Positions 25,045 to 34,700 of a stretch of DNA of 39,924 nt are shown here, piece by piece; within the stretch, counting starts at the first letter, position 1; the number at the start of each line of letters is the position of its first letter. The notes beneath the pieces are model-generated. The model saw only the letters and a list, made by a program, of their open reading frames with translations, was not told the origin of the DNA and made no database searches. The position numbers and the translations under genes are program-made. The stretch comes from Thermotogae bacterium (GTDB taxonomy: Bacteria; Thermotogota; Thermotogae; Mesoaciditogales; Mesoaciditogaceae), in assembly GCA_026988035.1 (NCBI GenBank), contig JALSLY010000070.1, forward strand, positions 1-39,924, in the 5' to 3' direction.

Positions 25045-25871
25045 TTTGTTCCCTCCTCGATCATTCGATACACAAGATTAGCACAGAGTATTTTACGATA
25101 CTTAGCACTACCCCTAACATCATCTATAGGATGAACGCGTTCCTCCACCATTTTGGATATTGAATGTGTAAAATCCTCATCGATATGCTTCCCTTTCGCA
25201 AACTCTTCAACATCTCTAAGCCTCAAAACGGTCGGAGCAACAGAACCGTACGCAATTCTGAATTCGTCAATTATCCTGTTCTTGCAACGAATCAACCATC
25301 CAACACTGGCAATCGATATTGTCATGGAATTGCGTTGTCCTACTTTCTCGAAGTAATGGACACTCCAATCGTATTTAGGAATGTGAATTGCTCTTACATA
25401 CTCTCCGCTTGGTAAAGCAGTTTGCCCAGGTCCAGTCACAAACTCTTCAACTGGGACAACACTGCCGTCAGAAATTTCTATTTTGGCATTCAAAAGATAA
25501 AGGGCAAGAAGTCCGTCACCAGCTGGCGACGCATTGACAACATTTCCAACTAAAGTACCACGATTTCGTATTTGAGGAGATCCTACAGTGTAAATTGCAT
25601 CATAAAGAAGCGGAAAATTTTTTATTAACGGCTTGAAATCCATCAACTCCGAATAAGTAATTGTTGCGCCGATAACAATTTCATCAATTTTATCTTTTAA
25701 AAAGTGAAGTGTTGGTATTCTTATGGTACTGACCACTCTCTTCGGTTTGATTTTTCCAATTCTCACTTTAACCAAAAGATCAGTTCCACCTGTCATTAAA
25801 AAAGAGCCTGGTTCGGAAAGTTGTGTTTTTAATTCCTCTTCAGTGTTGGGAATCATAAAGACAAAATCCAC
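25038..25871 (-). CDS. xdhB: Molybdenum hydroxylase FAD subunit
   Basis: This 277-residue subunit binds FAD and passes electrons from the 2Fe-2S subunit to NAD+, ferredoxin or another acceptor. Both FAD signatures are intact: MTGGTDLLVKVRIG (26-39) and IRNRGTLVGNVVNASPAGD (101-119). The C-terminal domain has the usual VRGSAKYRKILCANLVYRM. Translation starts with GTG at 25869-25871 behind GGAGGGGG; an in-frame ATG five codons on has no ribosome site. It is the first gene of the four-gene hydroxylase operon and overlaps the second FAD-type gene by 7 bp. The probable promoter lies at 25947-25974. Confidence 0.9.
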   Translation of the reverse strand: MDFVFMIPNTEEELKTQLSEPGSFLMTGGTDLLVKVRIGKIKPKRVVSTIRIPTLHFLKDKIDEIVIGATITYSELMDFKPLIKNFPLLYDAIYTVGSPQIRNRGTLVGNVVNASPAGDGLLALYLLNAKIEISDGSVVPVEEFVTGPGQTALPSGEYVRAIHIPKYDWSVHYFEKVGQRNSMTISIASVGWLIRCKNRIIDEFRIAYGSVAPTVLRLRDVEEFAKGKHIDEDFTHSISKMVEERVHPIDDVRGSAKYRKILCANLVYRMIEEGTKC

Positions 25872-25946
25872 TCACACACCCCCTCCTAATTTGTTGGCTT
25901 TTCTTTTTTAACACATTGCTTCTAAAAGCACGCTATTGTTAAATCA

Positions 25947-25974
25947 ATGATACCACAAAAGCAAAGCAACACAA
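25947..25974 (-). promoter_or_regulatory. Probable promoter of the Mo-hydroxylase operon
   Basis: On the minus strand TTGTGT (25969-25974) and TATCAT (25947-25952) are separated by 16 bp, and the -10 has a TG extension. This would give a leader of about 70 nt before the GTG start of the FAD subunit. Each hexamer deviates from consensus. Confidence 0.45.
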
Positions 25975-26008
25975 ATCGTTGGAAATGATCCACATGAGTA
26001 ACTCACAA

Positions 26009-26101
26009 ACTTAAATTATGCGTCAACTTTACAACCTAAGAGATTTATAAAACAAACATCGCTTTTCAAGCAATAAAGGAATTTTTCGAAGTCTTATCAA
26101 G
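26009..26101 (+). repeat. Dispersed intergenic repeat, copy A (inverted copy at 35408-35502)
   Basis: This 93-bp segment aligns with the reverse complement of 35408-35502 with 11 mismatches and two single-base gaps, about 86% identity. Shared blocks include GTCAACTTTACAACCTA, GCTTTTCAAGC and TTTTTCGAAGTCTTATCAAG. The copies are about 9 kb apart, both intergenic, and in opposite orientation. Neither encodes a protein. In this copy the right end forms a small palindrome, AGTCTT-ATC-AAGACT. Confidence 0.85.
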
Positions 26102-26132
26102 ACTCGTACAATAAAAAGTATAAAAATAAAAG

Positions 26133-26163
26133 AGCACAACATCTTAGCAAGAAACGTTGTGCT
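26133..26163 (-). terminator. Probable terminator downstream of the helicase gene
   Basis: AGCACAAC (26133-26140) pairs with GTTGTGCT (26156-26163). Read on the minus strand the stem is followed by CTTTTATTTTTATAC, a fair U-rich tract. It lies about 125 bp past the helicase stop codon. Confidence 0.55.
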
Positions 26164-26287
26164 TGTTAAACAATGTTGGTATTTATTGCAAGTTGCGAGA
26201 TAGCCAAAAAACGAATCGTTTTTTCACTTCAAAAATTCAAAATTTCTCACAAAAATTGCTATGATACGCTCTCAAAAAGCAACACGA

Positions 26288-27718
26288 TTACCGACCCTTC
26301 TTGCTGCTTTGACGAACTCTCCTGAAGTTTCTGATCCTTTTCTTTCCCGGAGTTTCCTTTTTAAAACGACGATTTGGTCCTTTAAAATCATCGTTTATCG
26401 TCTTTTCAATCAAAGGATGAGCAATTTCAGATGAATTTAAAACCATTTTTAATAGAGCAGCAGCTATATTAACAGAAGGATAGTTCTCATCAACAAGAAT
26501 TTTTACAATCTTTGCATATCTATCCAGATTTTTTTCTTCAGCAATTTTCCTCACTTGTTCGATCAACACATCTGTCTTACTTCTTTCCACATCCTTGACA
26601 GATGGAACCTTAGCAAATTTTACATTCGCCTTTGCATACCTTTGAATGATTTTCAATTTATTTATTTCTTTTCCGGTCACAAACGTGAACGCTTTCCCGC
26701 TTTTTCCCATACGTCCCGTTCTACCAACCCTGTGAATGTAATATTCATGGTATTGTGGCAAGTCGTAATTGAAAATAATCTCAACGTTTTTCACGTCAAT
26801 TCCTCTTGCCGCAACATCCGTTGCAACGAGTATTTTGGTATTTCTACCTCTGAAACTCTCCATAACTCTATCCCTTAATGACTGTCTGATGTCTCCATGA
26901 ATTGCATCTGCTTGGTATCCTAAAGATTTCAAAGCATTTATGAGTTCATCAACTTTTCTTTTAGTATTACAAAAAATGATGGAACTTTCAGGATTATACA
27001 TGCTCAAAAGGCGCGAGAGAAGAATTGGTTTGTCGCTTTCACGAATTATAAAATAGAGTTGTTCCACATTTTCCATCATCAATTTTTCATGGGGAACCTT
27101 AAGTAATTGCTGATTTTTCTGGAACTTCTTGCTGAGTTCTAAAATAGCTTTTGGTATCGTTGCAGAAAATAATGCAATTTGTCTTTCAAAGGGAATTTCG
27201 TTCAGTATCGTTTTTATATCATCGATAAAGCCCATGTTTAGCATCTCATCTGCTTCATCAATAATAACCATTTTAACATTATTGAATTTCAAAGTTTTTC
27301 TTCTCATGTGATCCATAATTCTTCCAGGAGTTCCAATGATCACTTGCGCACCTTTTTTTATGGCCCTTATTTGCAAATCTATCCGTTGACCGCCATAAAT
27401 TGCAACAGCACTGGCTTTCCGTCTGTATTTAAGCAAAATTTCCAGTATACTTGATACCTGAATTGCAAGTTCCCTGGTAGGACAAAGTATCAAAACTTGA
27501 GGATTTGGATTTTTCTCTTCAACTATTTCCACAGCTGGTATTGCATACGCCAGCGTTTTGCCGGTTCCTGTTTGTGCTTGACCTATAACATCTTTACCTT
27601 CCAATAAAGGGGAAATTGCCAAAGACTGAATAGGTGTTGCCTCCTCAAATTTCATCTCTGCTATAGATCTTTGCGTTTCATCTGACAAACTCATTGATTT
27701 AAATCTCAGTTTTTCCAT
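26288..27718 (-). CDS. DEAD-box ATP-dependent RNA helicase (DeaD/CshA type)
   Basis: This 476-residue RNA helicase shows the full motif series: TPIQ, AQTGTGKT (Walker A), PTRELA, TPGR, DEAD, SAT, then in the second domain HGD, ATDVAARGID and YIHRVGRTGRMG. A C-terminal extension of about 120 residues follows. It includes a helical segment ending in SVNIAAALLKMVL, like the dimerisation region of DeaD/CshA, and a very basic tail (KKETPGKKRIRNFRRVRQ) for RNA binding. Such enzymes unwind mRNA and rRNA, often at low temperature. AGGA lies 8 bp before the ATG. The gene is transcribed alone, divergently from HU across a 576-bp gap. Confidence 0.93.
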   Translation of the reverse strand: MEKLRFKSMSLSDETQRSIAEMKFEEATPIQSLAISPLLEGKDVIGQAQTGTGKTLAYAIPAVEIVEEKNPNPQVLILCPTRELAIQVSSILEILLKYRRKASAVAIYGGQRIDLQIRAIKKGAQVIIGTPGRIMDHMRRKTLKFNNVKMVIIDEADEMLNMGFIDDIKTILNEIPFERQIALFSATIPKAILELSKKFQKNQQLLKVPHEKLMMENVEQLYFIIRESDKPILLSRLLSMYNPESSIIFCNTKRKVDELINALKSLGYQADAIHGDIRQSLRDRVMESFRGRNTKILVATDVAARGIDVKNVEIIFNYDLPQYHEYYIHRVGRTGRMGKSGKAFTFVTGKEINKLKIIQRYAKANVKFAKVPSVKDVERSKTDVLIEQVRKIAEEKNLDRYAKIVKILVDENYPSVNIAAALLKMVLNSSEIAHPLIEKTINDDFKGPNRRFKKETPGKKRIRNFRRVRQSSKKGR

Positions 27719-28033
27719 AAAAAGTCCTTTCTTTTTCCATTTTGGAAGTATACACTGTCGGTGTAGTTCACGACTATTCGCAAGTTCTTATTCAATTGAA
27801 AGCAGGCATCACTTTTTTCTATAGCAAAAACTTTTTGAGCAGTCGCAAAAAACCTTGATAACATATTTTACCATCAATGAAGAAGTAAAAAACAAATGGG
27901 TGTACAAATTTGCCTTTTCAACCGAAGCAGCAGCAAAATAACAAGCATTTTATAAATTTTCAAGAAAGTCAATCACGAAATTAGATGAAAATAAGCGTTT
28001 TTAGCATATTAATTCCATCTATATGCGATTAGA

Positions 28034-28085
28034 AGCAAAAATCTAAGATTATCTTTGATTTGCTACGCAAATTGCGATTTTTGCT
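28034..28085. repeat. Nested inverted repeat
   Basis: Outer arms AGCAAAAATC (28034-28043) and GATTTTTGCT (28076-28085) are perfectly complementary. Within the loop, ATTTGC-TAC-GCAAAT forms a second hairpin. Its role is unknown. It could be an RNA structure on either strand or a site for a protein. Confidence 0.55.
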
Positions 28086-28161
28086 ATAACCACGGCATTT
28101 TGATTGATTTCGATTTTAGTGTATATTCTTTATTGAGTTAAAGCGGAGAGACCGAAAGAGC

Positions 28162-28190
28162 TTGAATAACACGGCATAATGTAGTATCAT
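28162..28190 (+). promoter_or_regulatory. Promoter of the HU gene
   Basis: TTGAAT (28162-28167) and TATCAT (28185-28190) are 17 bp apart. Transcription from about 28197 would give a leader of roughly 98 nt, unusually long for this window, which leaves room for translational control. Confidence 0.6.
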
Positions 28191-28294
28191 ATTCGAAAGC
28201 AAGGTTCGTCAAAGAACTTCGTACAAATAAAATTTGTTGTTTTCAGCAACACACAATTTGTAATTTCACCTCATTGAGGAAAGGGGGAACTTTA

Positions 28295-28567
28295 ATGAAC
28301 AAGAAAGAATTAGTGGATCGAGTATCAGAAGGTACAGGATACCACAAGAAAGAAATCAAGGAAATTCTCGAGGGAACGCTGGACGCGATCTCTGATGCAC
28401 TTGCAAAAGGAGAGAGAGTTCAGCTCGTCGGATTCGGAACATTCGAGGTTTCCAAAAGAGCTGCACGCGAGGGCAGAAATCCGCAGACAGGAAAGAAGAT
28501 AAAGATAGCAGCAAGAAAGGTGCCAAAATTCCGCCCTGGCAAAGCTCTTAAAGATCAGGTTCAGTAA
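28295..28567 (+). CDS. hup: DNA-binding protein HU
   Basis: This 90-residue histone-like protein is a dimer that bends and compacts DNA. MNKKELVDRVSEGTG begins the helical body, and VQLVGFGTFEV leads into the beta-arm. The arm signature GRNPQTGKKIKIAARKVPKFRPGKALK has the intercalating proline and the basic residues. Length is exactly usual for HU. The start ATG follows AAGGGGG; an upstream in-frame codon at 28274 would add seven residues and lacks a ribosome site. The gene has its own promoter and a strong terminator. Confidence 0.96.
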   Translation: MNKKELVDRVSEGTGYHKKEIKEILEGTLDAISDALAKGERVQLVGFGTFEVSKRAAREGRNPQTGKKIKIAARKVPKFRPGKALKDQVQ

Positions 28568-28570
28568 TTT

Positions 28571-28596
28571 GAAAGCGCGCCCAAAGGCGCGCTTTC
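28571..28596 (+). terminator. Intrinsic terminator after HU
   Basis: GAAAGCGCGCC (28571-28581) and GGCGCGCTTTC (28586-28596) form a perfect, GC-rich 11-bp stem with a CAAA loop just after the stop codon. The trailing U-run overlaps the stem end and is short. Confidence 0.8.
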
Positions 28597-28614
28597 TCAA
28601 GAAAGAGAGGCAAG

Positions 28615-28809
28615 ATGCTTTTACTTGTATTCCTTGTTGTAGTGTTAATTTCTTCAGGTGCTTTGATCATCTGGAATATTTTGCTTTTGAGAAACTATGA
28701 GCATAAAAACATTTTAGAAAGTAAAAAAACGCTCTGGTTTTATACAATGATGGGGATTTTTGGTGTATTTCTTTCTACACTTATGATAGTAATGTTTGTG
28801 ATTGTTTAG
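28615..28809 (+). CDS. Small two-helix membrane protein of unknown function
   Basis: This 64-residue protein begins 18 nt after the HU terminator with ATG at 28615 preceded by GAGAGGC. It has two hydrophobic helices (about 2-25, LLLVFLVVVLISSGALIIWNI, and about 43-64, WFYTMMGIFGVFLSTLMIVM). A short charged linker joins them (LRNYEHKNILESKKT). The hydrophobic pattern and the ribosome site support a real gene, but I recognise no family. It may be transcribed by read-through from HU. Its 3' half contains one arm of an 11-bp inverted repeat whose partner lies just after the stop codon. Confidence 0.6.
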   Translation: MLLLVFLVVVLISSGALIIWNILLLRNYEHKNILESKKTLWFYTMMGIFGVFLSTLMIVMFVIV

Positions 28810-28830
28810 TAGTTATTCCAAAACCAGAGC
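28731..28830. repeat. Long-range 11-bp inverted repeat across the small membrane protein gene end
   Basis: GCTCTGGTTTT (28731-28741) is the exact reverse complement of AAAACCAGAGC (28820-28830). The second arm also lies in the loop of a possible terminator-like hairpin (AGTAGTT 28808-28814 with AACTACT 28844-28850, followed by TTTTTATAAT). The two structures would compete in one RNA. Confidence 0.5.
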
Positions 28831-28852
28831 ACCTCACTAAGAAAACTACTTT

Positions 28853-29758
28853 TTATAATCTCTTCTTTCGGCACAGTTCTTCAATTATGTGATCTCTCAT
28901 TTCCTTAGGACTAATACCATCAATTTCAAAGCTCTGAACCAGACGATCGAGTTCTCTCCTTATCATTGATTTCACATGATTAAGAAGTCTTTTACGTCTC
29001 TTTTGAGACAAAGTACCATCTGACAAGATTTGAAAAAATCTGCTATCGAGAGCCCTGACTAATCTTTCCACCCCTTCGCTTGTTACAGCATTTGTAAGAT
29101 ATATAGGAACTTCTTTGCTTCCTGCCGTCATAGCACGGAGTCTTGACAATAAAATCTGCGAGCGTGGGTTATCAGATTTGTTTATCACAAAAAGATCCGC
29201 AATCTCCATGAGACCAGCTTTCATCATTTGAATCTCATCACCGTTATCCGGCGATAGAACAACTATGACCGTATCCGCTATGTTGGATACGTCAATTTCA
29301 GATTGTCCCACACCAACTGTTTCAATTATCACATTATCCATACCGAAGGATTCAAAAGTATCGCATGCTTCATATATCGATGGAGATAATCCACCAAGAG
29401 CTCCTCTATTTGCAAAACTTCGTATAAAAAATTTTTCGTTGGTGGCATGCGACTGCATTCTAACACGATCTCCGAGAAGAGCACCACCAGTGAATGGACT
29501 TGATGGATCCACCACGATAACGCCAACATTTTTCCCATTCATTTTATCAAGAATAGCACTTATAAGCGTTGACTTGCCAACTCCAGGACTGCCCGTAATA
29601 CCGACCACGTGGGAAGTTTTCTTTTCCAGTTTGTCAAGAAGGACATTGGCCGTCTCCGGATCTTTTTCACAAAGCGAAAGCATTTTCGCAAGTGAACGCC
29701 TGTCATGAGATTTTATTCCCTCCAAAAATTCATCTTCACGCATTCGAGTGTTCGACAA
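28853..29758 (-). CDS. meaB: MeaB/ArgK-type GTPase, chaperone of the B12-dependent mutase
   Basis: This 301-residue G3E-family GTPase loads and protects the adenosylcobalamin cofactor of methylmalonyl-CoA mutase. The P-loop [13 protein letters not shown] is near residue 55. It is followed by [22 protein letters not shown] (switch region), [12 protein letters not shown] and NKSD (guanine specificity). The C terminus has the helical dimerisation segment. Translation begins with TTG at 29756-29758, supported by GAGGAAA; the first in-frame ATG, five codons on, has no ribosome site. It overlaps the cobalamin-binding subunit gene by 23 bp, fitting a shared role. It is the last gene of the dnaE-mutase operon. 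Confidence 0.92.
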   Translation of the reverse strand: MSNTRMREDEFLEGIKSHDRRSLAKMLSLCEKDPETANVLLDKLEKKTSHVVGITGSPGVGKSTLISAILDKMNGKNVGVIVVDPSSPFTGGALLGDRVRMQSHATNEKFFIRSFANRGALGGLSPSIYEACDTFESFGMDNVIIETVGVGQSEIDVSNIADTVIVVLSPDNGDEIQMMKAGLMEIADLFVINKSDNPRSQILLSRLRAMTAGSKEVPIYLTNAVTSEGVERLVRALDSRFFQILSDGTLSQKRRKRLLNHVKSMIRRELDRLVQSFEIDGISPKEMRDHIIEELCRKKRL

Positions 29759-30128
29759 ATTTCCTCACCTGCTCCGCTATTTCTGAAGTTGGAGTTCCTG
29801 GACCGTAGACTTCCACAACACCTATTTCTTTCAACCTTTTAGCATCTTCCTTCGGAATTATTCCTCCCACAAAAACTGGCATGTTGCTTCCCATTTTCTT
29901 AAGAAGCTCAAGAATTTTGGGAACCAGTTTCATGTGTGCACCCGAAAGTATAGATATCCCGAGAACATCCACATCTTCATCAACAGCGGATTGTGCTATC
30001 TGTTCAGGAGTTTGTCTGATCCCAGTGTATATCACTTCCATTCCGGCATCTCTTAAAGCTTTAGCGACGACTTTTGCACCTCTATCATGCCCATCAAGTC
30101 CCGGTTTGGCAATCATGACTTTTATCAT
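29736..30128 (-). CDS. Cobalamin-binding subunit of methylmalonyl-CoA-type mutase
   Basis: This 130-residue protein is the separate B12-binding domain of a two-polypeptide acyl-CoA mutase. The motif [11 protein letters not shown] (9-19) holds His14, which replaces dimethylbenzimidazole as the lower cobalt ligand. SILSGAHM and [11 protein letters not shown] form the rest of the cofactor pocket. I chose the ATG at 30128 because AGGAGG lies 8 bp upstream; an upstream in-frame ATG at 30134 is too close to that site. In many bacteria this domain is fused to the catalytic chain, but separate subunits are common in archaea and thermophiles. The gene lies between the catalytic subunit and meaB. Confidence 0.93.
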   Translation of the reverse strand: MIKVMIAKPGLDGHDRGAKVVAKALRDAGMEVIYTGIRQTPEQIAQSAVDEDVDVLGISILSGAHMKLVPKILELLKKMGSNMPVFVGGIIPKEDAKRLKEIGVVEVYGPGTPTSEIAEQVRKFVEHSNA

Positions 30129-30141
30129 TTTCATCTCCTCC

Positions 30142-31794
30142 TCACAGCGTGATCGATTCTTTGTATTCTCCAAAAACTTTTCTCATAACATTTGCGATCT
30201 CACCTATCGTGGCATATGCTTTCACAGCATCAACAATGGGATACATTATATTCTCATCTGATTTCGCAACATTTTCTAATCTTTTCAAAGCATTCTCAAC
30301 TTTTTCATTGTCTCTGCCCTTTTTTAAAATTCGCAATTTTTTGATCTGCTCTTTCTCAGCATCATCATTGACTTTTAATGTTGTTTTGAGTGGCTCCTCT
30401 TCTGATGTGAATTTGTTGACCCCCACCACGATTTGTTTTTCAGATTCGATAGCTTGTTGATATTCATAGGCTCTGTTGCTTATTTCCTGTTGCACATACC
30501 CTGCTTCAATAGCTTTCACCATACCACCCATTTTTTCGATCTTGTCTATATAATCAAAAGCTCGCTTTTCTATCGAATCAGTAAGTGACTCTATGTAATA
30601 AGATCCAGCCAGTGGATCAACCGTCTTAGGAACTCCAGATTCATATCCTATTATTTGCTGGGTGCGGAGGGCTATTCTGACTGATTCTTCAGTTGGAAGG
30701 GCAAGAGCTTCATCACGCGAGTTGGTATGTAATGACTGTGTCCCTCCAAGTACTGCTGCAAGGGCCTGAATAGTGACACGTACTATGTTGTTATCAGGTT
30801 GCTGAGCTGTCAGAGTAGAACCTGACGTCTGTGTATGAAATTTAAGTCTCATTGCAGAATGATTGGTAACACCAAATCGTTCTTTCATTATCTTTGCCCA
30901 CATTCTTCGAGCAGCACGGAATTTCGCTATCTCTTCAAGGAAATCGTTATGAGAAGCGAAGAAGAAAGACAACCTTCTACCAAACAAATTCGGATCCAGT
31001 CCCGCCTCTATAGCGGCTTTCACGTACTCTATACCATCTGCAAGTGTAAAGGCAACTTCCTGAACTGCGTCAGCACCTGCTTCTCTTATATGATACCCAC
31101 TTATACTTATGGTATTCCACAGTGGCATTTCTTTTGAACAAAACTCAAATATGTTGGTTATTATTCTCATTGAAGGCTGTGGCGGATATATGTACGTACC
31201 TCGCGCTATGTATTCTTTCAATATATCGTTCTGAATAGTTCCTCGAAGTTTCTCCCTACTTACTCCCTGTTTCTCACCAACTGTCATGTACATGGCAAGA
31301 AGTATTGAAGCGGTGGAATTTATTGTCATTGAAGTACTGACTTTATCAAGTGGAATCCCATCAAACAAAGTTTCCATGTCAGAAAGAGAATCAATCGCTA
31401 CCCCAACTTTCCCGACTTCCCCAAGAGAATGAGGATCATCCGAATCATAGCCTATTTGTGTAGGAAGATCAAAAGCAACAGAAAGGCCACTTTGTCCTTG
31501 TTCTAAGAGATATTTATATCTTTTATTAGATTCCTCTGCATTACCAAAACCTGCATATTGTCTCATCGTCCATAGCTTTCCTCTATACATGGTTGGTTGA
31601 ACACCGCGAGTGAAAGGGTACTCTCCTGGAAACCCAATATTGGAATAGTCACCGACATCAAGTGGAGTGTAAAGCCTTTTCGTTTCCCCACCCCAAGTAG
31701 TTTTGAATTCTCCACGTTCTGGATATTTTTTAAGAATTTCTTCTGTTTTCTTGTCCCATTCCTTGTATTTCTCATTCAATTCACCGTTGTTCAC
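30142..31794 (-). CDS. Methylmalonyl-CoA mutase-type catalytic subunit
   Basis: This 550-residue TIM-barrel subunit carries out carbon-skeleton rearrangement of acyl-CoA with adenosylcobalamin, usually (R)-methylmalonyl-CoA to and from succinyl-CoA. Conserved stretches are [68 protein letters not shown] and [17 protein letters not shown]. The Arg in QPSMR matches the carboxylate-binding Arg207 of the Propionibacterium enzyme, in favour of methylmalonyl-CoA. However, Gln replaces the Tyr89 equivalent (RGVQP instead of RGPYA), and [15 protein letters not shown] departs from the usual GWSLTAQQPYNN. Substrate is therefore likely but unproven. It starts with GTG 31794 behind AGGAGGAG, overlapping dnaE by 14 bp. 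No epimerase gene is in the window. Confidence 0.88.
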   Translation of the reverse strand: MNNGELNEKYKEWDKKTEEILKKYPERGEFKTTWGGETKRLYTPLDVGDYSNIGFPGEYPFTRGVQPTMYRGKLWTMRQYAGFGNAEESNKRYKYLLEQGQSGLSVAFDLPTQIGYDSDDPHSLGEVGKVGVAIDSLSDMETLFDGIPLDKVSTSMTINSTASILLAMYMTVGEKQGVSREKLRGTIQNDILKEYIARGTYIYPPQPSMRIITNIFEFCSKEMPLWNTISISGYHIREAGADAVQEVAFTLADGIEYVKAAIEAGLDPNLFGRRLSFFFASHNDFLEEIAKFRAARRMWAKIMKERFGVTNHSAMRLKFHTQTSGSTLTAQQPDNNIVRVTIQALAAVLGGTQSLHTNSRDEALALPTEESVRIALRTQQIIGYESGVPKTVDPLAGSYYIESLTDSIEKRAFDYIDKIEKMGGMVKAIEAGYVQQEISNRAYEYQQAIESEKQIVVGVNKFTSEEEPLKTTLKVNDDAEKEQIKKLRILKKGRDNEKVENALKRLENVAKSDENIMYPIVDAVKAYATIGEIANVMRKVFGEYKESITL

Positions 31795-34700
31795 CGTAAC
31801 TCTCCTCCTCTTTCGGCATTTTATTCTCTATAACCAGAGAGATTCTATTGAATTTTATGACCACTTTTTTCCCTTTAGCGTCTACTAACTTAGATGTCAC
31901 TTTTTCTATCTCACTTGCATCTTTAACATAGATAAAATAGGATGAAGGAGTTTTCAAAAGTCTGTCAAGGCTCATCGTATCACCTTTGTAAATGAATTCA
32001 CCTTCGTAAGGTCCCTCTTCAGGTAGTGGAAACGGAGATAGTATTTCTATTTCAGTTTCTCCGTCTGTAGCAAGTATATTTTTTCCACTTTCAAAAACGT
32101 AAAACGTTGCCTTACCATGCCCATTTTCCATAATCTTTGAAAATCCCATTTCAGTTTGCTCAACGATCGTAATAGCAAGATATTGTCTCTGAAGACGAAT
32201 TCGCTCAGCCAAATCATAGTCAGGATACCCATCAATCGATGGAAGAACAGACTTTTTCCCGCCTCCGAAAAGTTGCTGCTGAAGGGCTTTCAACCCCCCT
32301 TCAGCCATATCCCATATTTTTTCAAGATTATCAATCGCATACTTCCGATTTGGACAGATAGAGTCCAACGCGCCAGCAAGTATCAATATCTCCACCAATC
32401 TTTTGCTTGGACGCCTTTTCTTGAGGCGGCTTAAAAAATCCTGAATGCTTTCGTATCTCATCATTTTTCGTTCTTCTTCAATGTCTTTGCCAAATGCCAA
32501 ACCCACGCCTTTGATCGCAGCCAAGCCAATACGTATACCGTTATTTTCTGTTTTGAAAAGAGCTTTAGATTCGTTGACATCTGGTGGAAGAAGTTCCAAG
32601 CCAAGACGCTTGGCTTCGTTTGCATAAATCGAGAGCTTCGCAGGATTTGATATGTTAGAATTCATCAATGAAGTAAGATATTGAGCAGGTTTTGTCGCCT
32701 TTAAGTAAGCAGTCCACGCAGTTATATAAGCATATGCTACACTGTGGGACTTGTTGAAGCCATAAGACGCAAAAGAATTTATGAGTTCAAAGAGTCTTTT
32801 GGCCTTCTCCCTATCATATCCCTTTTCCATGCATCCATAAATAAATTCACTTTCAAGCTCACTCATAAGACTGGTTTTCTTTTTAGATACCGCTTTACGA
32901 AACACATCAGCTCGAGCTGGCGTAAACCCTGCAATCTGTGTTGCAATTTTCATTATTTGTTCTTGATAAACTATCATACCATAGGTATCCCTTAGCAACT
33001 CATTAAGACCAAAGTCATCTTTGCTTACCGAGAGTCCATGCATTCTTTTTATATATTCATCAGCCATACCTGAATACATAGGACCAGGACGATTTAAACT
33101 TAAAAGAGCGACAATATCTTCAAAACACCGTGGAGCCATTTTCTTTGTCAACGTCGTAGCAGATGCGCTTTCAAGTTGAAAAACACCAAGAGTTTCTCCA
33201 CGTTTCAACAGGTTGTAAATACTTGGATCGTCAATGGGCAATTCATTCATTTTTTCTCTATTTGCACCTTTTTCAAGGGTTTCCTTAATGTTGGTCAGCG
33301 TTCTCAAACCCAGAATGTCTATCTTTATCACGCCGAGAGAAGCAAGCGATTCCATATCAAACTCTGTAACCCACGTGCCGTCATTAAAAACAAGTGGCAA
33401 TCTTTCTGTTATGGCTGTATCGGATAACAATATCCCAGCAGCGTGTATGGTCCTATGATGCACAAGTCCCTCTAACATCTGGGAATAATTCAGAGTTTCA
33501 CCAATCGTCGGATCATGCGAAATGCGCTCAAGGGCAGGATTCTTAGCGATCGCATCTTTCACGGAATCGTAGCCAGAGACCCTCCACGCCAAATCATTTA
33601 CGACTCGCTCATTTAAATCTAAAGCTTTCCCTACAGCACGTATGACAGCTCTTGCCCCGAGCGTCCCGTAAGCACCAACTTGTACGACACGGTCCTTACC
33701 ATATTTTTCCATGATACCATTTATCAATCGATTACGTTCAGTATCCTCCACGTCTATGTCAATATCCGGATCCCCAGCTCTTGACTCATTTAAAAACCTT
33801 TCAAAAAGCAGATCATACTTCAAAGGATCTATTGTAGTAATACCAAGCAAATATGCAACAAGTGATGAAACTGAAGAGCCTCTTCCAGGGCCAACAATTA
33901 CACCAAGTTTTTCGGCTGTTCGTACAATATCTGAGACAACGAGAAAATATCTGGAGAAGTTTTTCGATTCTATTACTTTTAATTCTGCATCAGCTCTTGA
34001 TCTGCGCTTCCCTTTGAGATTTTCAAAACCTATCATCTTTCTCAAAGTCGAACGATCATCTTCTGAGATCTTTGGAAGTTCCAAATTTGGTTCAATACCA
34101 TATTCTTCGCACTTCTGAGCTATCTCAAGAGTATTCTCAAGAGCGCCTTTTACATGACCAAAAAGCCTTTCCATCTCCTGTGGAGATTTAAGATAATATT
34201 GGTCACTCCCATAGGCGAAATTTCCATCCCAGCGCATGTTTCTTCCAATCGATACAAACAATCCATGTGCCTTTGCATCTTCTCTTTTCAAAAAGTGAAC
34301 ATCATTTGTAGCCACAAGTTTTATTTTGTACTTATTTGACAGATCGATGAGTACTTCATTCAGTTCTTTCTGCTTTGGAAGCGCTGTATCCATAAGTTCC
34401 AAATAAAAATCATCACCAAAACGAGATTTGTAAGCTTCCACTAATTCTTTTGCTTCAGTAATTTTGCTATTAAGGATTAAAGAAGGAATTTTCCCACCTA
34501 TGCATCCTGAAAGGATAATAACGTCTTCAAGAGATAAAATTTCTTCATCCGTGAATCCCCTTTTCTTTTCACCGGCAAGCAAATTCAGGGCTTTCACAAT
34601 TGAAAAATACCCATTGCGATTTTTTGCAAGGACCGTGAGATGATAACGCTTCCGCCCTTCACCAACCAGATACATTTCACAGCCAATTATAGGTTTTATG

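Larger units (their letters stand above)
25872..26287. other. 416-bp intergenic region between the Mo-hydroxylase operon and the helicase gene
   Basis: No gene is supported here. From left to right it holds the hydroxylase leader and promoter (25947-25974), a dispersed repeat copy (26009-26101), a hairpin serving the helicase strand (26133-26163) and a small AT-rich hairpin with AAAAAACG (26206-26213) pairing with CGTTTTTT (26217-26224). Confidence 0.7.
27719..28294. other. 576-bp gap between helicase and HU genes
   Basis: No gene is supported. The gap contains a nested inverted repeat (28034-28085), the HU promoter (28162-28190) and the HU leader of about 98 nt. On the helicase side a TATACT hexamer lies about 35-40 bp upstream of the helicase ATG on the minus strand, but no matching -35 is evident. 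Confidence 0.6.

Noticed and set aside
26009-26101. Insertion sequence end at the dispersed repeat
   Set aside because: No transposase frame, no terminal inverted repeats and no target duplications could be seen around either copy.
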